A stretch of DNA of 7,774 nt from an uncultured Clostridia bacterium (GTDB lineage Bacteria; Bacillota; Clostridia; Christensenellales; CAG-314): positions 1 through 7,774 of the forward strand of contig CALGIK010000038.1 in the NCBI GenBank assembly GCA_937915515.1, written 5' to 3'. The notes beneath the pieces are model-generated. The model saw only the letters and a list, made by a program, of their open reading frames with translations. It was not told the DNA's origin and made no database searches. This document shows, piece by piece, positions 7,588-7,774 of this stretch; the first letter of the stretch is position 1, and every line of letters begins with the position of its first letter. The translations under genes and the position numbers were made by a program.

Positions 7588-7735
7588 GTTGCGAACCTAA
7601 AATAAACATAATTAAGCGTTAAGTTCGCAGGGAAAAATGAGATGTTTTCAGCTGTTTTTGTTATCAAATATTGTTTTTTTGTGCGTAATTTACATTTTTG
7701 TCCGCCTAAACGGGGTTTTTTTAGAAAAATTAGCA
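7588..7735 (+). promoter_or_regulatory. CRISPR leader
   Basis: These 148 bases between the cas2 stop and the first repeat contain no credible gene. They are strongly AT-rich with several T-runs on the + strand (7654-7659, 7673-7680, 7695-7699, 7716-7722), as is usual for leaders, which carry the array promoter and the Cas1-Cas2 integration signals. An inverted repeat occupies 7590-7629. I found no promoter with a good -35/-10 pair. TTGTCC (7698-7703) with TTAGAA (7721-7726) at 17 bases is only a weak match, so I do not call one. The orientation, with the leader beside cas2 and the array transcribed away from the cas genes, is standard for I-C. No clear Rho-independent terminator separates cas2 from the array. 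Confidence 0.85.
7590..7629 (+). repeat. Inverted repeat at the start of the CRISPR leader
   Basis: TGCGAAC (7590-7596) and GTTCGCA (7623-7629) are perfect reverse complements. After one C/A mismatch, TAA (7598-7600) also pairs with TTA (7619-7621). The result is 10 of 11 paired positions around an 18-base loop. It begins two bases after the cas2 stop codon. GGGAAAAATG follows it, not a T-run, so it is not a classical terminator. It may be a protein-binding dyad, an RNA stem stabilising the cas mRNA end, or chance. Confidence 0.6.
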
Positions 7736-7774
7736 GTCGCACCCCGTGCGGGTGTGTGGATTGAAACTTACGTA
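7736..7774 (+). CRISPR. Type I-C CRISPR array, first repeat and start of spacer 1 (cut by window end)
   Basis: The 32-base repeat at 7736-7767 starts GTCGCACCCC and ends with the I-C hallmark GTGGATTGAAAC. It folds into a stem: CGCACCC (7738-7744) pairs with GGGTGTG (7750-7756), including one G-U wobble, around the loop CGTGC. Cas5c of this subtype is known to cut below the stem and leave an 11-nt 5' handle, here expected to be 7757-7767. Only 7 bases of the first spacer (7768-7774) are in the window, so repeat spacing, number and conservation cannot be seen. The call rests on the match to known I-C repeats, the hairpin and the position after cas2 and the leader. Confidence 0.93.

Noticed and set aside
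7702..7722. CGGGG followed by seven T, resembling a Rho-independent terminator just before the array.
   Set aside because: Only a 3-bp stem can form before the T-run, and a terminator here would block array expression from the leader.
7500..7742. 80-codon minus-strand open frame across the end of cas2, the leader and repeat 1.
   Set aside because: It overlaps a real gene and the leader, runs into the CRISPR repeat and has low-complexity composition. It is a shadow.

Overview
This window holds one complete, one-directional type I-C (formerly Dvulg) CRISPR-Cas locus on the + strand, read up to the first repeat of its CRISPR array. The gene order is cas3 - cas5c - cas8c (with an internal cas11c) - cas7c - cas4 - cas1 - cas2 - leader - array, the canonical I-C order. 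Every gene is full length, and the expected catalytic and metal- or cluster-binding residues are present wherever I could place them. The locus therefore looks functional, not decayed.

The DNA is AT-rich (mid-30s percent GC by eye). Several genes carry strong Shine-Dalgarno sites (AAGGAGGT or AAGGAG). Three genes end in TGA inside ATGA overlaps, so the standard bacterial code applies and a code-4 mollicute is excluded. A low-GC Firmicute (Clostridia-like) fits best, but this is inference: cas loci move horizontally and no chromosomal housekeeping gene is in view.

Layout. Bases 1-44 carry a perfect extended -10 element just ahead of cas3. Bases 45-2210 are cas3 (HD nuclease-helicase). Bases 2227-5613 encode the Cascade effector: Cas5c (also the crRNA-processing enzyme), Cas8c (large subunit) and Cas7c (backbone). 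The 3' end of cas8c contains a near-ideal internal ribosome-binding site and in-frame ATG for the separately translated small subunit Cas11c (4359-4754). Bases 5610-7587 are the adaptation genes cas4, cas1 and cas2. Bases 7588-7735 are an AT-rich leader with an 11-position inverted repeat directly after the cas2 stop. The first 32-bp repeat is at 7736-7767, and only 7 bases of spacer 1 follow.

How it works together. Cas4-Cas1-Cas2 pick, trim and insert spacers at the leader end. The array is transcribed from the leader. Cas5c cuts the repeat hairpin to give crRNAs, which assemble with Cas7c, Cas8c, Cas11c and Cas5c. Target binding then recruits Cas3 to nick and degrade DNA. I found no evidence for an unknown system. 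The most informative non-standard feature is the internal cas11c start; the leader structures come next.
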